A DNA stretch of 46,661 bases from Bacillota bacterium. GTDB lineage: Bacteria; Bacillota; Clostridia; Oscillospirales; Ruminococcaceae. Of this stretch, positions 36,097 through 44,262 are shown one piece after another (positions within the stretch are counted from its first letter, which is position 1; each line of letters opens with the position of its first letter). The stretch covers positions 1-46,661 of the forward strand of contig JAEWXO010000029.1 in NCBI GenBank assembly GCA_023458875.1. Reading direction: 5' to 3'. A program made the translations under genes and the position numbers. The notes under the pieces are model-generated. The model searched no databases. It worked only from the letters and a program-made list of their open reading frames with translations, and was not told the DNA's origin.

Positions 36097-36813
36097 TTAC
36101 AGTTCACGCTTTGCAAGCTTATGTGCTGTTATTTCTCCGAACAGAACACTCAGTCCCAGCATGAAAATATTCAGAAGAATTGCAAGAGTCACTCTGTCTG
36201 TTGAAGAGGTGGGAAAATCCGGCGGCTGTATAACAGGGATGATGCCACGATTTAACAGTGCGAAGAAGCCGAACAGAAGAGCAGAAATCACGCCTATAGT
36301 TATCATAATAATTTTGAATTCATTTTCTCTCCCATATATCTGTCCCATCATTTCAATGTAAGTAAACATCAGACAGAAGAAGGTGAACAAACCTATAATT
36401 ATGCCGAAAGTAAGAAAAGAGTTATTGAAGCCTTGGCTTATCATCTGAATTGATTCACTGTTCTGATTCGGGAGAATCCTGTACAGCTTCAGTTCCCTTG
36501 CAGTTACAGCCAGTACAACCTCCAGCAGTTCAGTTGCAAAATGCACCAGAAAAATATATAGAAATCTTGCACGTGTGATGTTTAGACGTCTGACAGGGAG
36601 CGTACCATAAAGTTTATTGAAACCGCTTCTGTCAGCAACACGCTGCAGGGGAATAACGAAGACCATAGCAGAGAAGGTAATGTAGGTGCATATAATCGGA
36701 GAAAACAGCAGACTCAGTACAAAGCAAAAAAATGTAATTACCACAAACGGAAAAAAAGCGATTGGTTTTGCTGTGAGGAAATCAAATCTCATGATTTTCA
36801 GAACGTCTTTCAT
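36097..36813 (-). CDS. ABC-2 type permease (YtrC/PmtB-like), first
   Basis: 238 residues from ATG at 36813, preceded by AAAGGAGGAT. The start lies inside the end of the ATPase gene, giving a 32-bp overlap and translational coupling. Six hydrophobic segments; the YGTLPVRR motif is near residue 70. Its membrane partner is the next gene. Confidence 0.85.
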   Translation of the reverse strand: MKDVLKIMRFDFLTAKPIAFFPFVVITFFCFVLSLLFSPIICTYITFSAMVFVIPLQRVADRSGFNKLYGTLPVRRLNITRARFLYIFLVHFATELLEVVLAVTARELKLYRILPNQNSESIQMISQGFNNSFLTFGIIIGLFTFFCLMFTYIEMMGQIYGRENEFKIIMITIGVISALLFGFFALLNRGIIPVIQPPDFPTSSTDRVTLAILLNIFMLGLSVLFGEITAHKLAKREL

Positions 36814-37666
36814 TTTTATCCTCCTTTGCAATATAGACTAAAATCTCGTCAATGCTTGCTTTTTCATATTCCAGCGTATCAGGGACACCGGCAAGGTCAT
36901 CGGCTTTTATCAGTGCATCAAAGCCGTTTCTGTAGGCGTGGAAGCCGATGAACTTATCCTTGAGTTCTAATGGAATATCCTCCTCCGAACCCTTGACAAC
37001 AGCGTATTTTTCAGTAAGGCTGTCTTTTGTTCCGGAGAACCATACACATCCGTTATGCAGGATTGTAACATAATCAGCAATTCGCTCGACGTCAGCAGTT
37101 ATGTGTGTTGAGAACAGTACACCTCTGCTTTCGTCCTCAATGTACTCGGCAAGTATATCCAGAAGCTCATCACGTGCAACGGGATCAAGTCCGCTTGTCG
37201 GCTCGTCAAGAATAATAAGCTCAGCCTTGTGTGAAAGGGCAACAGCAATCATGAGCTTCATTTTCATGCCCTTTGAAAAATCCCCGACCTTTTTATTATC
37301 AGGCAGATCAAACTGTCTGATACGGCGAAAGAACTCCTCGCTGTCCCAGTCCTTGTAAAACGGCCTGAGCTGATTTTCTATCTTTCTTACATTCAGGTGC
37401 TCGGCCAGATAAAGGCTGTCAAAAACCACACCGATACGTTCCTTTATCGCTATGGTATCAGTCACGCTGTCAAGCCCGAAGACAGAAATACTGCCGCTGT
37501 CCTTCTTTGCCATATTGAGTATTGAACGTATGGTGGTTGTCTTTCCGGAGCCGTTTTCACCTACAAATCCCATGATATATCCCTTTGGCAGAGAAAAACT
37601 TACGTCCTTGAGTGTAAAATCATCATATTTCTTGCAAAGTCCTTTGATTTCAAGAATGTTTTCCAT
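36782..37666 (-). CDS. ABC transporter ATP-binding protein (YtrB-like)
   Basis: 294 residues. Walker A GENGSGKTTT (about 37-46), signature FSKGMKMKL (in place of LSGGQ, usual in this group), Walker B LIILDEPTSGLDP and the switch His in FSTHI. The ~80 residues after the ATPase core form an extra C-terminal domain. It starts 2 bp after the GntR stop. This is the GntR-ATPase-permease order of the Bacillus ytr operon and the staphylococcal pmt peptide exporter; a peptide or envelope-stress role follows by analogy. Confidence 0.9.
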   Translation of the reverse strand: MENILEIKGLCKKYDDFTLKDVSFSLPKGYIMGFVGENGSGKTTTIRSILNMAKKDSGSISVFGLDSVTDTIAIKERIGVVFDSLYLAEHLNVRKIENQLRPFYKDWDSEEFFRRIRQFDLPDNKKVGDFSKGMKMKLMIAVALSHKAELIILDEPTSGLDPVARDELLDILAEYIEDESRGVLFSTHITADVERIADYVTILHNGCVWFSGTKDSLTEKYAVVKGSEEDIPLELKDKFIGFHAYRNGFDALIKADDLAGVPDTLEYEKASIDEILVYIAKEDKNERRSENHEI

Positions 37667-37668
37667 AA

Positions 37669-38040
37669 TTAATCCTCCATAAATTTTTTCAGTGAGTTAA
37701 TAATTTCATCGTCGGAAAGTCCGGCGTTCCGTCCGCTTTTGACGGCTTTTTCAAGTCCGTCCTCCATTTCAAACAGCATACGCTCACGCAAAAGCTCGTT
37801 ATTTGCCGGAGCAACAAAATATCCTTTTCCTACTACGGAAATAATAAATCCCTCGTCTGCAAGGTCATTGTAGACTCTGGTTGTAGTGATGACGCTGATT
37901 TTCAGATCACGGGCAAGCTGACGGATAGACGGCAGCGGTTCTTCTTCAGTGATTGTACCGTCTAATATCTGTGCTTTTATCTGCTGCTCAATCTGCTCAT
38001 AGATCGGCAGCTCTGATTTATTTTTTATTATTATTTTCAT
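37669..38040 (-). CDS. GntR-family regulator, YtrA type
   Basis: 123 residues. The N-terminal winged HTH (PIYEQIEQQIKAQI, then PSIRQLARDL and TTTRVYNDLADEGFI) is followed by only ~45 residues of helical dimerisation tail, which is the short YtrA subfamily. AAAGGAG precedes the ATG. A perfect 14-bp inverted repeat overlaps its own -10 region (38055-38088), so it very likely represses its own operon. Members respond to cell-wall antibiotics or peptides, in some cases by direct binding. Confidence 0.93.
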   Translation of the reverse strand: MKIIIKNKSELPIYEQIEQQIKAQILDGTITEEEPLPSIRQLARDLKISVITTTRVYNDLADEGFIISVVGKGYFVAPANNELLRERMLFEMEDGLEKAVKSGRNAGLSDDEIINSLKKFMED

Positions 38041-38054
38041 AGGGTACTCCTTTG

Positions 38055-38110
38055 ATATACTGTATATATTAATTTATATACAGTATATTAGATATGACGG
38101 TAAATGTCAA
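38055..38110 (-). promoter_or_regulatory. Promoter and operator of the ytr-like operon
   Basis: On the minus strand TTGACA (38105-38110), 17 bp, TATACT (38082-38087). A perfect 14-bp inverted repeat (38055-38068/38075-38088, centre TTAATT) covers the -10 box and start site, the position expected for a repressor operator. Confidence 0.85.
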
Positions 38111-38208
38111 TACTTTTTTAAAAAAATATAAAAAATCAGAGGAATATCGCATAAGTTATGCTATTTCACTGATTTAAAACTTATAGATTGGGTTATCAGG
38201 AATAAAAA

Positions 38209-38244
38209 AACATTCAGATATTTTCTGCAAAATATCTGAATGTT
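38209..38244 (-). terminator. Terminator-like 16-bp hairpin
   Basis: A perfect stem (38209-38224/38229-38244) with a 4-nt loop. On the minus strand it is followed by seven T, so it can end transcripts of the diguanylate cyclase gene 250 bp upstream. A shorter hairpin (CTGCTT/AAGCAG) follows at 38261-38277. Confidence 0.7.
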
Positions 38245-38297
38245 CAGGTTTTTCAAAGCTCTGCTTTTAACAAGCAGAATAAGATCCGAAGAATCGC

Positions 38298-38335
38298 TTC
38301 CGTTCAGTCGGAGATTGTACTCCGACTGAACGGAA
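38298..38335. repeat. Perfect 16-bp palindrome without T-run
   Basis: TTCCGTTCAGTCGGAG (38298-38313) is exactly inverted at 38320-38335 around ATTGTA. No U-run on either strand, so it is not a normal terminator. Role unknown. Confidence 0.7.
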
Positions 38336-38410
38336 AGATAGAACCCATAGCCTTTTGAGGCAGGGGATATCCTCTGTGTTGTTATATTGTAACTGGGAAT
38401 AATATATGGT

Positions 38411-38486
38411 TAATTACTGCAGGGATTTCAACCATGAACGGGTCGGTAGCGCCTTTGACCTTCGTGCATATAACCGTACTTAAGTA
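38411..38486 (+). repeat. Dispersed palindromic element, copy 5 (decayed)
   Basis: TGCAGGGATTTCAACCATGA, then GGGTCGGTAGCGCCTTTGAC and CTTCGTGCATATAACCGTAC align with the family, but the first hairpin is lost. It ends 8 bp before the stop codon of the diguanylate cyclase. Confidence 0.6.
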
Positions 38487-38493
38487 AACTTTT

Positions 38494-40839
38494 TTAGCTA
38501 TGAACTTTTTTATGAATAAAAGACGGGTCCTTTAAAATATTCATGTTTTTATTTTTTTTATTTGTGTAAAGAATTTTATCGGCTTCGTGCATGATTTTGT
38601 TCAGATCTGAATTTTTGCTACATATAAATTCGTATACACCTACGCTGATTGTTATATTATAGGGTTTATTGTTTGTACGGTTTATTCTGCTGCAGATATT
38701 GTTAAGACGTTTCATAAACATGTCTTTAAAGTCGCTTTCATATATCATCGCATATGCTACAAATTCGTCACCGCCGAACCTTGCAATAATGTCATTGCTT
38801 CTGACACATTCCCTTAATATTTCAGATGCTTTCTTTATTGCATAATCACCCTCATCGTGTCCGAACATATCATTTATCTGTTTGAGATTGTCCATATCAG
38901 CATAAATAATTACAGCTCTTCTGCCGCAATGCCTTTTCATGGATGAGTATACACCTTCAATAAATCCGCGCCTGTTGTATATTCCTGTCAGTTCGTCCGA
39001 TTTTGAAATCTGAGATAACAGTTTATTGCTGGACTGTGCTTTGCTGAGGTTGTCCATAAGCTGACACTGTATAATCCGCTGGTCTCTTAGCATATATCTG
39101 AGCTTTATTGCACATGAAAGCTGCGGGGCAATAATCGAATTATAGAATATATAGTCGTCAACATTTGTATCACATAATAAAAGACCGTAGTTTTCCTCAC
39201 TGAAAAATATAGGCGTGGCAATAAAGGTGAATCTTTGCTCGGGCATGTAATCATTTTTAAAAATATTTTGTGCTTTTATTTTGCAGTTCTTATTTTTAAA
39301 AGGGTGAAATGAATCACCGATATAATAGGAGTGAAGAAGCTCTGCTTCAGGCTGTACCCAGTCATATCTTGAAAAAGAGATAACAGGGGATTCGTGTATG
39401 TATAAATAACAGCTCCTGATATTGAGATTGCGGAATTTCTGCATAATATCCAGATAGTTCCTGCTGGCGTTTTCGGAATTCTCTATAATGCTGTTCATTA
39501 CGAGATTAGTATCATGAATATTAGTTTTAATTTCGGATTTTTCTGAGAGATTTTCACATTCTTTGTATACGATAACATCCTGATATAATTTCGTGAATAC
39601 CTGAAAAATCTTATACCTTTTTTCCCTCGGTTCTGCAATCATAAGAGCTTTTTCGCATACAGTGTTAAGAAGAAAATTAAAGTTTTCAACTGTTATAAAA
39701 TCAAGAATTTTTAATTTAAGCAGGGTATTGAATTTGAATATCAGTAAATCATTATTTATGGATTTTTCAGGGTCTGTAACCTGTGACAGAAATATCGAAA
39801 TAAATTTAAGAAAAAGATTTATTATGTGTTTGTTCGGCTGAAAATTTGTATCGTTATAGTATGAGTAAATAACATCATGTATGGTGATTACAAAAAGCTC
39901 AATATCCTTGTTTTCGCATGTCATCAGTTCATTGAGAGCATTGTGTGCAACGGTTGTTTTTGAACAGCATCCGCATGAATCTCTTCTTATGAGTCTTGTG
40001 TCTACTGTAATATCTGACTTTGCCATACCGTTTATGAAATTTAACGATTCTGAAAGCGCTCTGCTGCCAAGCTCACGATAGCTTGCCTGTACAGTAGTCA
40101 GCGGAGGATTCATTGATGATGAGGCTGGAATATCGTCAAAACCGGTAACCATTATGTCCTCGCCTATTTTTAAACCGCATTTGTTTATTTCATGATAGCC
40201 GGTAATTGCCATACAGTCGTTTGAAAAGCATATGGCATCAATGTTGTCTTTATTTCTTTTAAGAAGCAGAGCAATAGCCTCGTTACAGAACTCTGTAAAA
40301 TCCCCTTCTGCTACAAGGTCAGGGTCAAAGTCAATATTGAATTTCTTCAGCGCTTTTTTATATTCGTCAAGTCTTATGACTGCTTCTGAATTTGAAAGAG
40401 GTCCGCTTACAAATCCGATGCGTTTTCTGTTGTGGCATTTTACAAGATGCTCGATTTCCATTTCAATGCCGTTTGAATTAAAGGAAACAAATGGATAATC
40501 GTCAATTTTTTCAGATATTGTTATTACAGGTGTTCCTTCAAATTTTTTTAAAATAGAAGACATTGCATCGTGACTCACAAGCTTTCCCATTACTGCAGTT
40601 TCGACTATTATTGCATCAAAACTGTTGTTTTCAGCATAGGAAAACATACAGTTATACTGATACTCATATTTTTTACTGTTTAAATCGTGCTGTATCGTTT
40701 CAATATACCTTACCGGAAAAACAACAAGATTAACGTCCAGCTGTTCCGCTGTATGAGCGGCACCAAGCATTACCTCTTCCGAAAATTCATTTTCAATATG
40801 ACCAATAAAAAGAGCTATCGTATATCGTTTGTTCAACAC
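38494..40839 (-). CDS. Diguanylate cyclase with LacI-type ligand-binding sensor
   Basis: 781 residues with GTG start at 40839, 8 nt after an eight-G run; frames from TTG at 40836 or 40878 are alternatives and no ATG is available. The N-terminal ~290 residues are a LacI/PurR-type periplasmic-binding fold without HTH, signal peptide or membrane helix (RYTIALFIGHIENEF, AICFSNDCMAITGYHE, VTGFDDIPAS). The middle ~300 residues are helical and GAF-like. The C-terminus is a GGDEF domain with intact GGDEF at 689-693 and an inhibitory I-site R680-S-N-D683. It should make cyclic di-GMP in response to a cytoplasmic ligand, possibly a sugar, with product feedback. Confidence 0.9.
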   Translation of the reverse strand: MLNKRYTIALFIGHIENEFSEEVMLGAAHTAEQLDVNLVVFPVRYIETIQHDLNSKKYEYQYNCMFSYAENNSFDAIIVETAVMGKLVSHDAMSSILKKFEGTPVITISEKIDDYPFVSFNSNGIEMEIEHLVKCHNRKRIGFVSGPLSNSEAVIRLDEYKKALKKFNIDFDPDLVAEGDFTEFCNEAIALLLKRNKDNIDAICFSNDCMAITGYHEINKCGLKIGEDIMVTGFDDIPASSSMNPPLTTVQASYRELGSRALSESLNFINGMAKSDITVDTRLIRRDSCGCCSKTTVAHNALNELMTCENKDIELFVITIHDVIYSYYNDTNFQPNKHIINLFLKFISIFLSQVTDPEKSINNDLLIFKFNTLLKLKILDFITVENFNFLLNTVCEKALMIAEPREKRYKIFQVFTKLYQDVIVYKECENLSEKSEIKTNIHDTNLVMNSIIENSENASRNYLDIMQKFRNLNIRSCYLYIHESPVISFSRYDWVQPEAELLHSYYIGDSFHPFKNKNCKIKAQNIFKNDYMPEQRFTFIATPIFFSEENYGLLLCDTNVDDYIFYNSIIAPQLSCAIKLRYMLRDQRIIQCQLMDNLSKAQSSNKLLSQISKSDELTGIYNRRGFIEGVYSSMKRHCGRRAVIIYADMDNLKQINDMFGHDEGDYAIKKASEILRECVRSNDIIARFGGDEFVAYAMIYESDFKDMFMKRLNNICSRINRTNNKPYNITISVGVYEFICSKNSDLNKIMHEADKILYTNKKNKNMNILKDPSFIHKKVHS

Positions 40840-40942
40840 GTTAAAATCCCCCCCCAGAATTCTATATATATTCCCCAAAAAATAATAATAAATGTACTAT
40901 AAAAATATATTTAAAAACCATACGTCCAAAACTATAGTATTT

Positions 40943-40971
40943 ATTCTAACGTATTTTATTATAAAAATCAA
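40943..40971 (-). promoter_or_regulatory. Promoter of the diguanylate cyclase gene
   Basis: On the minus strand TTGATT (40966-40971), 17 bp, TAGAAT (40943-40948), giving a leader of about 95 nt. Confidence 0.6.
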
Positions 40972-41051
40972 GTCTATAATACATTTTTTCATGTAAAATA
41001 TTGCTGTATTTTATAATCAAATATGCACAATAAACGCTGCCATTCATCTCC

Positions 41052-41147
41052 CATAAACTGATGCGGATATATGCCCGAAGTTCAGAGGCGCGACCGGAAA
41101 GCCCGGTCGACTCGTGCCGAGTCGAAATCCCTGCACAAATTAATTTC
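41052..41147 (-). repeat. Dispersed palindromic element, copy 6 (tandem with copy 7)
   Basis: Reverse orientation: CATAAACTGATGCGGATATA, then CCGAAGTTCAGAGGCGCGAC, GACCGG-AAAG-CCCGGTC and the perfect hairpin CGACTCG-TGC-CGAGTCG. The unit starting CATAAACT recurs 96 bp later. Confidence 0.8.
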
Positions 41148-41236
41148 ATAAACTAATGCAGATATATGAGCGAAGTCCAGGCGACCGCAAAGCCTGGTCG
41201 AATCCGCAGATTCGAAATCCCCTGCAATATTAACTT
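41148..41236 (-). repeat. Dispersed palindromic element, copy 7 (tandem with copy 6)
   Basis: The second unit of the direct tandem, diverged from copy 6: CATAAACTAATGCAGATATA, GCGACCGCAAAGCCTGG and the perfect hairpin CGAATC-CGCA-GATTCG. Its fourth base pair is A-T where copy 6 has C-G. Confidence 0.8.
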
Positions 41237-41247
41237 TTAATATTGAC

Positions 41248-41277
41248 TTGACAAATTAATGGTATCCTTGTTACAAT
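41248..41277 (+). promoter_or_regulatory. Promoter of topB
   Basis: TTGACA (41248-41253), 18 bp, TACAAT (41272-41277), directly after the tandem repeats. Confidence 0.6.
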
Positions 41278-41339
41278 TAATATAATACATATATGAAAAT
41301 AGGTACTTTGATTGAAGCATAGAAACGGAGTAAAAACGG

Positions 41340-43478
41340 ATGATTTTAATTATAGCAGAGAAACCAAGCCTTGCACGAAATATCACATCGGCTGTTGGCG
41401 GAATGTCAAAGCGTGACGGCTACTTTGAGGGAAACGGGTATATCGTTACATGGGCATTCGGTCATCTGTTTTCGCTTGCGGATGTAGAGAGTTACAATTC
41501 TTCACCCGCTGGAACACACTACTGGACAATGAGCAATCTGCCGTGTTTTCCGGAAAAATATAAATTTGAAATTAAAAAGGACAAAAACAAAAAAACCGAT
41601 ACCGGTGTGTTAAAGCAGTTTGAAACAATAAAAAAACTCTGCAACCGTGATGATACGGATATTATAGTAAATGCAGGGGACTCTGACCGTGAGGGTGAGA
41701 TAATAGTAAGACTGTGTATTGAAAAGGCATTTGACGGCGCGGTTACAAAAACGGTAAAAAGATTATGGCTTCCGGATCAGACTGTTGAGACTATAAACAA
41801 GGCACTTTCCGAAATGAAGGATGACAGTGAATATGACAGTCTCGCAAATGAGGGATTTGCACGTACATTTATTGACTGGCTTTACGGTGTAAATCTGACA
41901 AGGTATGCAACACTCAAAAGCGGAACACTGCTCAGGGTAGGCCGTGTTATCGTTCCGATTGTAAAGGCAATATATGACCGTGATATGGCAATAAAAAATT
42001 TCGTTCCGGATATATATTATGCAATAGTGAGCAAGGCGGAAACCAACGGGACAGTAGTGCCTCTCCAGAGCAAGGTAAAGTTCGATAAAAATCAGCTTGC
42101 CGATGCGCAGGCACTTGCTGACAGATATAATGCAGCAGATGCTATAGTTACGTCAGTCAGACGAAAAAAAGAACAGATTTTACCCGGAAAGCTCTATTCA
42201 CTTACAAAGCTTCAGAACGTACTGGGAAAAAAGTATAAAATGTCTATGCCTGACAGTCTTGCGATAGTTCAGAAATTATATGAAGAAGGATATGTCACAT
42301 ATCCGAGAACAAATTCTGAATATCTTGCTACAGCTGAAAAGGACAAGGTGAAACAAATACTTGAAAATGTCGGAAAGATGGGCTATCCGGTTGAATTTAA
42401 AGACAGCAGGACTATTTTTGACGACAGCAAGATAGAGTCACATTCCGCTCTGACTCCTACCTATAAAATTCCTGACAAAAACAAGCTTACACCTGATGAA
42501 ACAAAGGTTTATGCAACAATTATGAGAAGATTTGCTGCTGTTTTCTGTTCTGTGCCGTGTATTGCAGACAAGACTGAGATAAAGATAGATGTAGGCGGTA
42601 TGGAGGAGTTTATACTTAAAGGAACGGTAATAGTTGAGCCGGGATGGACAAAATATGATGACTACAATGCAAAGGATAAATTTCTTCCTGATTTAAAAAA
42701 GGGCGACAAGGTCGTTACGGATTTTGCACCTGTTGAAAAGGAAACATCACCGCCTAAACATTATACTATAGAAACTCTCAATAATTATCTTAAAAATCCG
42801 TTCAAAGATGAAAAGGCAGCTGCAAACGCTGAAGGCTCAGGAGATGATACTGAAAATACAAATGACGATGAGGAATACAGAGCAATTTTTGAAGGACTTG
42901 AGCTCGGTACCGAGGCTACACGTACCGGAATAATAGACAACGCCCGGAAAAGCAATTACATTCAGCTCAAAAAAGATGTCTATCTTATACAGCCTGACGG
43001 AATTTTTCTTATAGAGGCATTGTCAAGAATGCATATAGGAATGGACAAATTCAAAACGGCGGAGCTCGGACGTTCACTCAAAAAGGTTTATCATGGAGAA
43101 ATGAAAATAGAAGACAGTACAATGCTTGCACAAAAAGAAATTTCAGAAATATTTTCACCGGGTAAAATGTCAGAGGAGGATGACACCGATGACGGATTTT
43201 TCGGGGACAATGTGGGAAAATGTCCTCTGTGCGGCGGAGATATAACAAGAACAAAATTCGGATACGGATGCCGTAACTATAAGGACGGATGTAAATTTTC
43301 GATTGGCGGTGTTATATGCAAAAGGGTTATTTCCGTTTCAAATGTCAGAAAGCTTCTTGAAGAGGGAAGAACCTCAAAAATAAACGGCTTTACCTCTAAA
43401 AACGGAAAAATGTTTGATGCATTTTTAAAGCTTGAAAACGGAAAAGTTGTTTTTGATTTTGAAAACAGAATAAACTGA
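41340..43478 (+). CDS. topB: DNA topoisomerase III (type IA)
   Basis: 712 residues. The N-terminal Toprim domain (MILIIAEKPSLARNI at the start, GDSDREGE at about 119-126) is followed by the type IA core with the catalytic Tyr321 in TYPRTNSEYL. A C-terminal zinc-ribbon-like domain has CPLCGG and a second Cys pair (CRNYKDGC). It passes single strands to decatenate replication intermediates. GGAG lies upstream of the ATG. TopB also occurs on conjugative elements, but no conjugation genes are nearby, so a chromosomal copy is most likely. Confidence 0.95.
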   Translation: MILIIAEKPSLARNITSAVGGMSKRDGYFEGNGYIVTWAFGHLFSLADVESYNSSPAGTHYWTMSNLPCFPEKYKFEIKKDKNKKTDTGVLKQFETIKKLCNRDDTDIIVNAGDSDREGEIIVRLCIEKAFDGAVTKTVKRLWLPDQTVETINKALSEMKDDSEYDSLANEGFARTFIDWLYGVNLTRYATLKSGTLLRVGRVIVPIVKAIYDRDMAIKNFVPDIYYAIVSKAETNGTVVPLQSKVKFDKNQLADAQALADRYNAADAIVTSVRRKKEQILPGKLYSLTKLQNVLGKKYKMSMPDSLAIVQKLYEEGYVTYPRTNSEYLATAEKDKVKQILENVGKMGYPVEFKDSRTIFDDSKIESHSALTPTYKIPDKNKLTPDETKVYATIMRRFAAVFCSVPCIADKTEIKIDVGGMEEFILKGTVIVEPGWTKYDDYNAKDKFLPDLKKGDKVVTDFAPVEKETSPPKHYTIETLNNYLKNPFKDEKAAANAEGSGDDTENTNDDEEYRAIFEGLELGTEATRTGIIDNARKSNYIQLKKDVYLIQPDGIFLIEALSRMHIGMDKFKTAELGRSLKKVYHGEMKIEDSTMLAQKEISEIFSPGKMSEEDDTDDGFFGDNVGKCPLCGGDITRTKFGYGCRNYKDGCKFSIGGVICKRVISVSNVRKLLEEGRTSKINGFTSKNGKMFDAFLKLENGKVVFDFENRIN

Positions 43479-43511
43479 GAACACATCGGCATTTATTAAT
43501 TATTAAAAACA

Positions 43512-43552
43512 AAAAAATCTGTTATCTGATTTAATCAGATAACAGATTTTTT
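43512..43552. terminator. Bidirectional terminator between topB and the tRNA cluster
   Basis: A perfect 19-bp stem (43512-43530/43534-43552) with a 3-nt loop. T-runs on both strands. Confidence 0.9.
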
Positions 43553-43561
43553 AAATAAGAG

Positions 43562-43632
43562 AGGCGCCACCCGGATTTGAACCGGGGATCAAGGTGTTGC
43601 AGACCTACGCCTTACCACTTGGCTATAGCGCC
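43562..43632 (-). tRNA. tRNA-Cys (GCA), copy 2 in transcript order
   Basis: A 71-nt cloverleaf with acceptor GGCGCTA/TGGCGCC and anticodon loop CTGCAAC (anticodon GCA). CCA is not encoded. Last gene of the eight-tRNA transcript. Confidence 0.95.
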
Positions 43633-43643
43633 ATATATTAAAG

Positions 43644-43716
43644 AGCGGATTACGAGGCTCGAACTCGCTACCTCCACCTTGGCAAGGTGGCGCTCTACCA
43701 GATGAGCTAAATCCGC
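43644..43716 (-). tRNA. tRNA-Gly (GCC), copy 2
   Basis: A 73-nt cloverleaf, anticodon loop TTGCCAA (GCC) on a CACC/GGTG stem; acceptor GCGGATT/AATCCGC; CCA not encoded. Confidence 0.95.
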
Positions 43717-43722
43717 AAAAAG

Positions 43723-43796
43723 CGATCCGGATGGGAATCGAACCCACGACCTCTAGCGTGACAGGCTAGCGTTCTAACCAGCTGAACTACCGGACC
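43723..43796 (-). tRNA. tRNA-Asp (GTC), copy 2
   Basis: A 74-nt cloverleaf, anticodon loop CTGTCAC (GTC), discriminator G73, acceptor GGTCCGG/CCGGATC with one G-U pair; CCA not encoded. Confidence 0.95.
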
Positions 43797-43803
43797 AGAA
43801 TAA

Positions 43804-43876
43804 TGGGAACAATAGGGCTCGAACCTATGACCCTCTGCTTGTAAGGCAGATGCTCTCCCAGCTGAGCTATGCTCCC
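43804..43876 (-). tRNA. tRNA-Val (TAC), copy 2
   Basis: A 73-nt cloverleaf, anticodon loop CTTACAA (TAC), acceptor GGGAGCA/TGTTCCC, discriminator A; CCA not encoded. Confidence 0.95.
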
Positions 43877-43917
43877 GTTTGTGCTGAAAATATACCAGCC
43901 GGTAAACCGACTGAAAG

Positions 43918-43988
43918 AGGCGCCACCCGGATTTGAACCGGGGATCAAGGTGTTGCAGACCTACGCCTTACCACTTGGCTATAGCGCC
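43918..43988 (-). tRNA. tRNA-Cys (GCA), copy 1
   Basis: Identical by eye to the Cys tRNA at 43562-43632, offset 356 bp. The 41-bp spacer between the two quartets is not tRNA. Confidence 0.95.
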
Positions 43989-43998
43989 TTATATAAAG

Positions 43999-44071
43999 AG
44001 CGGATTACGAGGCTCGAACTCGCTACCTCCACCTTGGCAAGGTGGCGCTCTACCAGATGAGCTAAATCCGC
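43999..44071 (-). tRNA. tRNA-Gly (GCC), copy 1
   Basis: Identical by eye to the Gly tRNA at 43644-43716, offset 355 bp. Confidence 0.95.
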
Positions 44072-44078
44072 GAAAAAG

Positions 44079-44152
44079 CGATCCGGATGGGAATCGAACC
44101 CACGACCTCTAGCGTGACAGGCTAGCGTTCTAACCAGCTGAACTACCGGACC
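44079..44152 (-). tRNA. tRNA-Asp (GTC), copy 1
   Basis: Identical by eye to the Asp tRNA at 43723-43796, offset 356 bp. Confidence 0.95.
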
Positions 44153-44157
44153 AAAAA

Positions 44158-44230
44158 TGGGAACAATAGGGCTCGAACCTATGACCCTCTGCTTGTAAGG
44201 CAGATGCTCTCCCAGCTGAGCTATGCTCCC
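44158..44230 (-). tRNA. tRNA-Val (TAC), copy 1
   Basis: Identical by eye to the Val tRNA at 43804-43876, offset 354 bp. First gene of the transcript, about 33 bp from the predicted start site. Confidence 0.95.
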
Positions 44231-44262
44231 ATTAGTTGAGTAAGGCTTATTGCCTCAACAAC

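Noticed and set aside
41052..41236. CRISPR array
   Set aside because: The two repeats are 90-bp palindromic units with divergent sequence, no unique spacers of constant length and no cas genes.
41340..43478. topB as evidence of an integrated conjugative element
   Set aside because: No relaxase, coupling protein, mating-pair or integrase gene is in the window; flanks are housekeeping genes.
43512..43552. Operator or attachment site between topB and the tRNAs
   Set aside because: Perfect stem with T-runs on both strands is best explained as a bidirectional terminator; no duplicated tRNA end typical of att sites is seen.
43869..44060. Open reading frame on the plus strand across the tRNA cluster
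   Set aside because: It runs antisense through tRNA-Cys and tRNA-Gly genes; its coding look comes from tRNA sequence.
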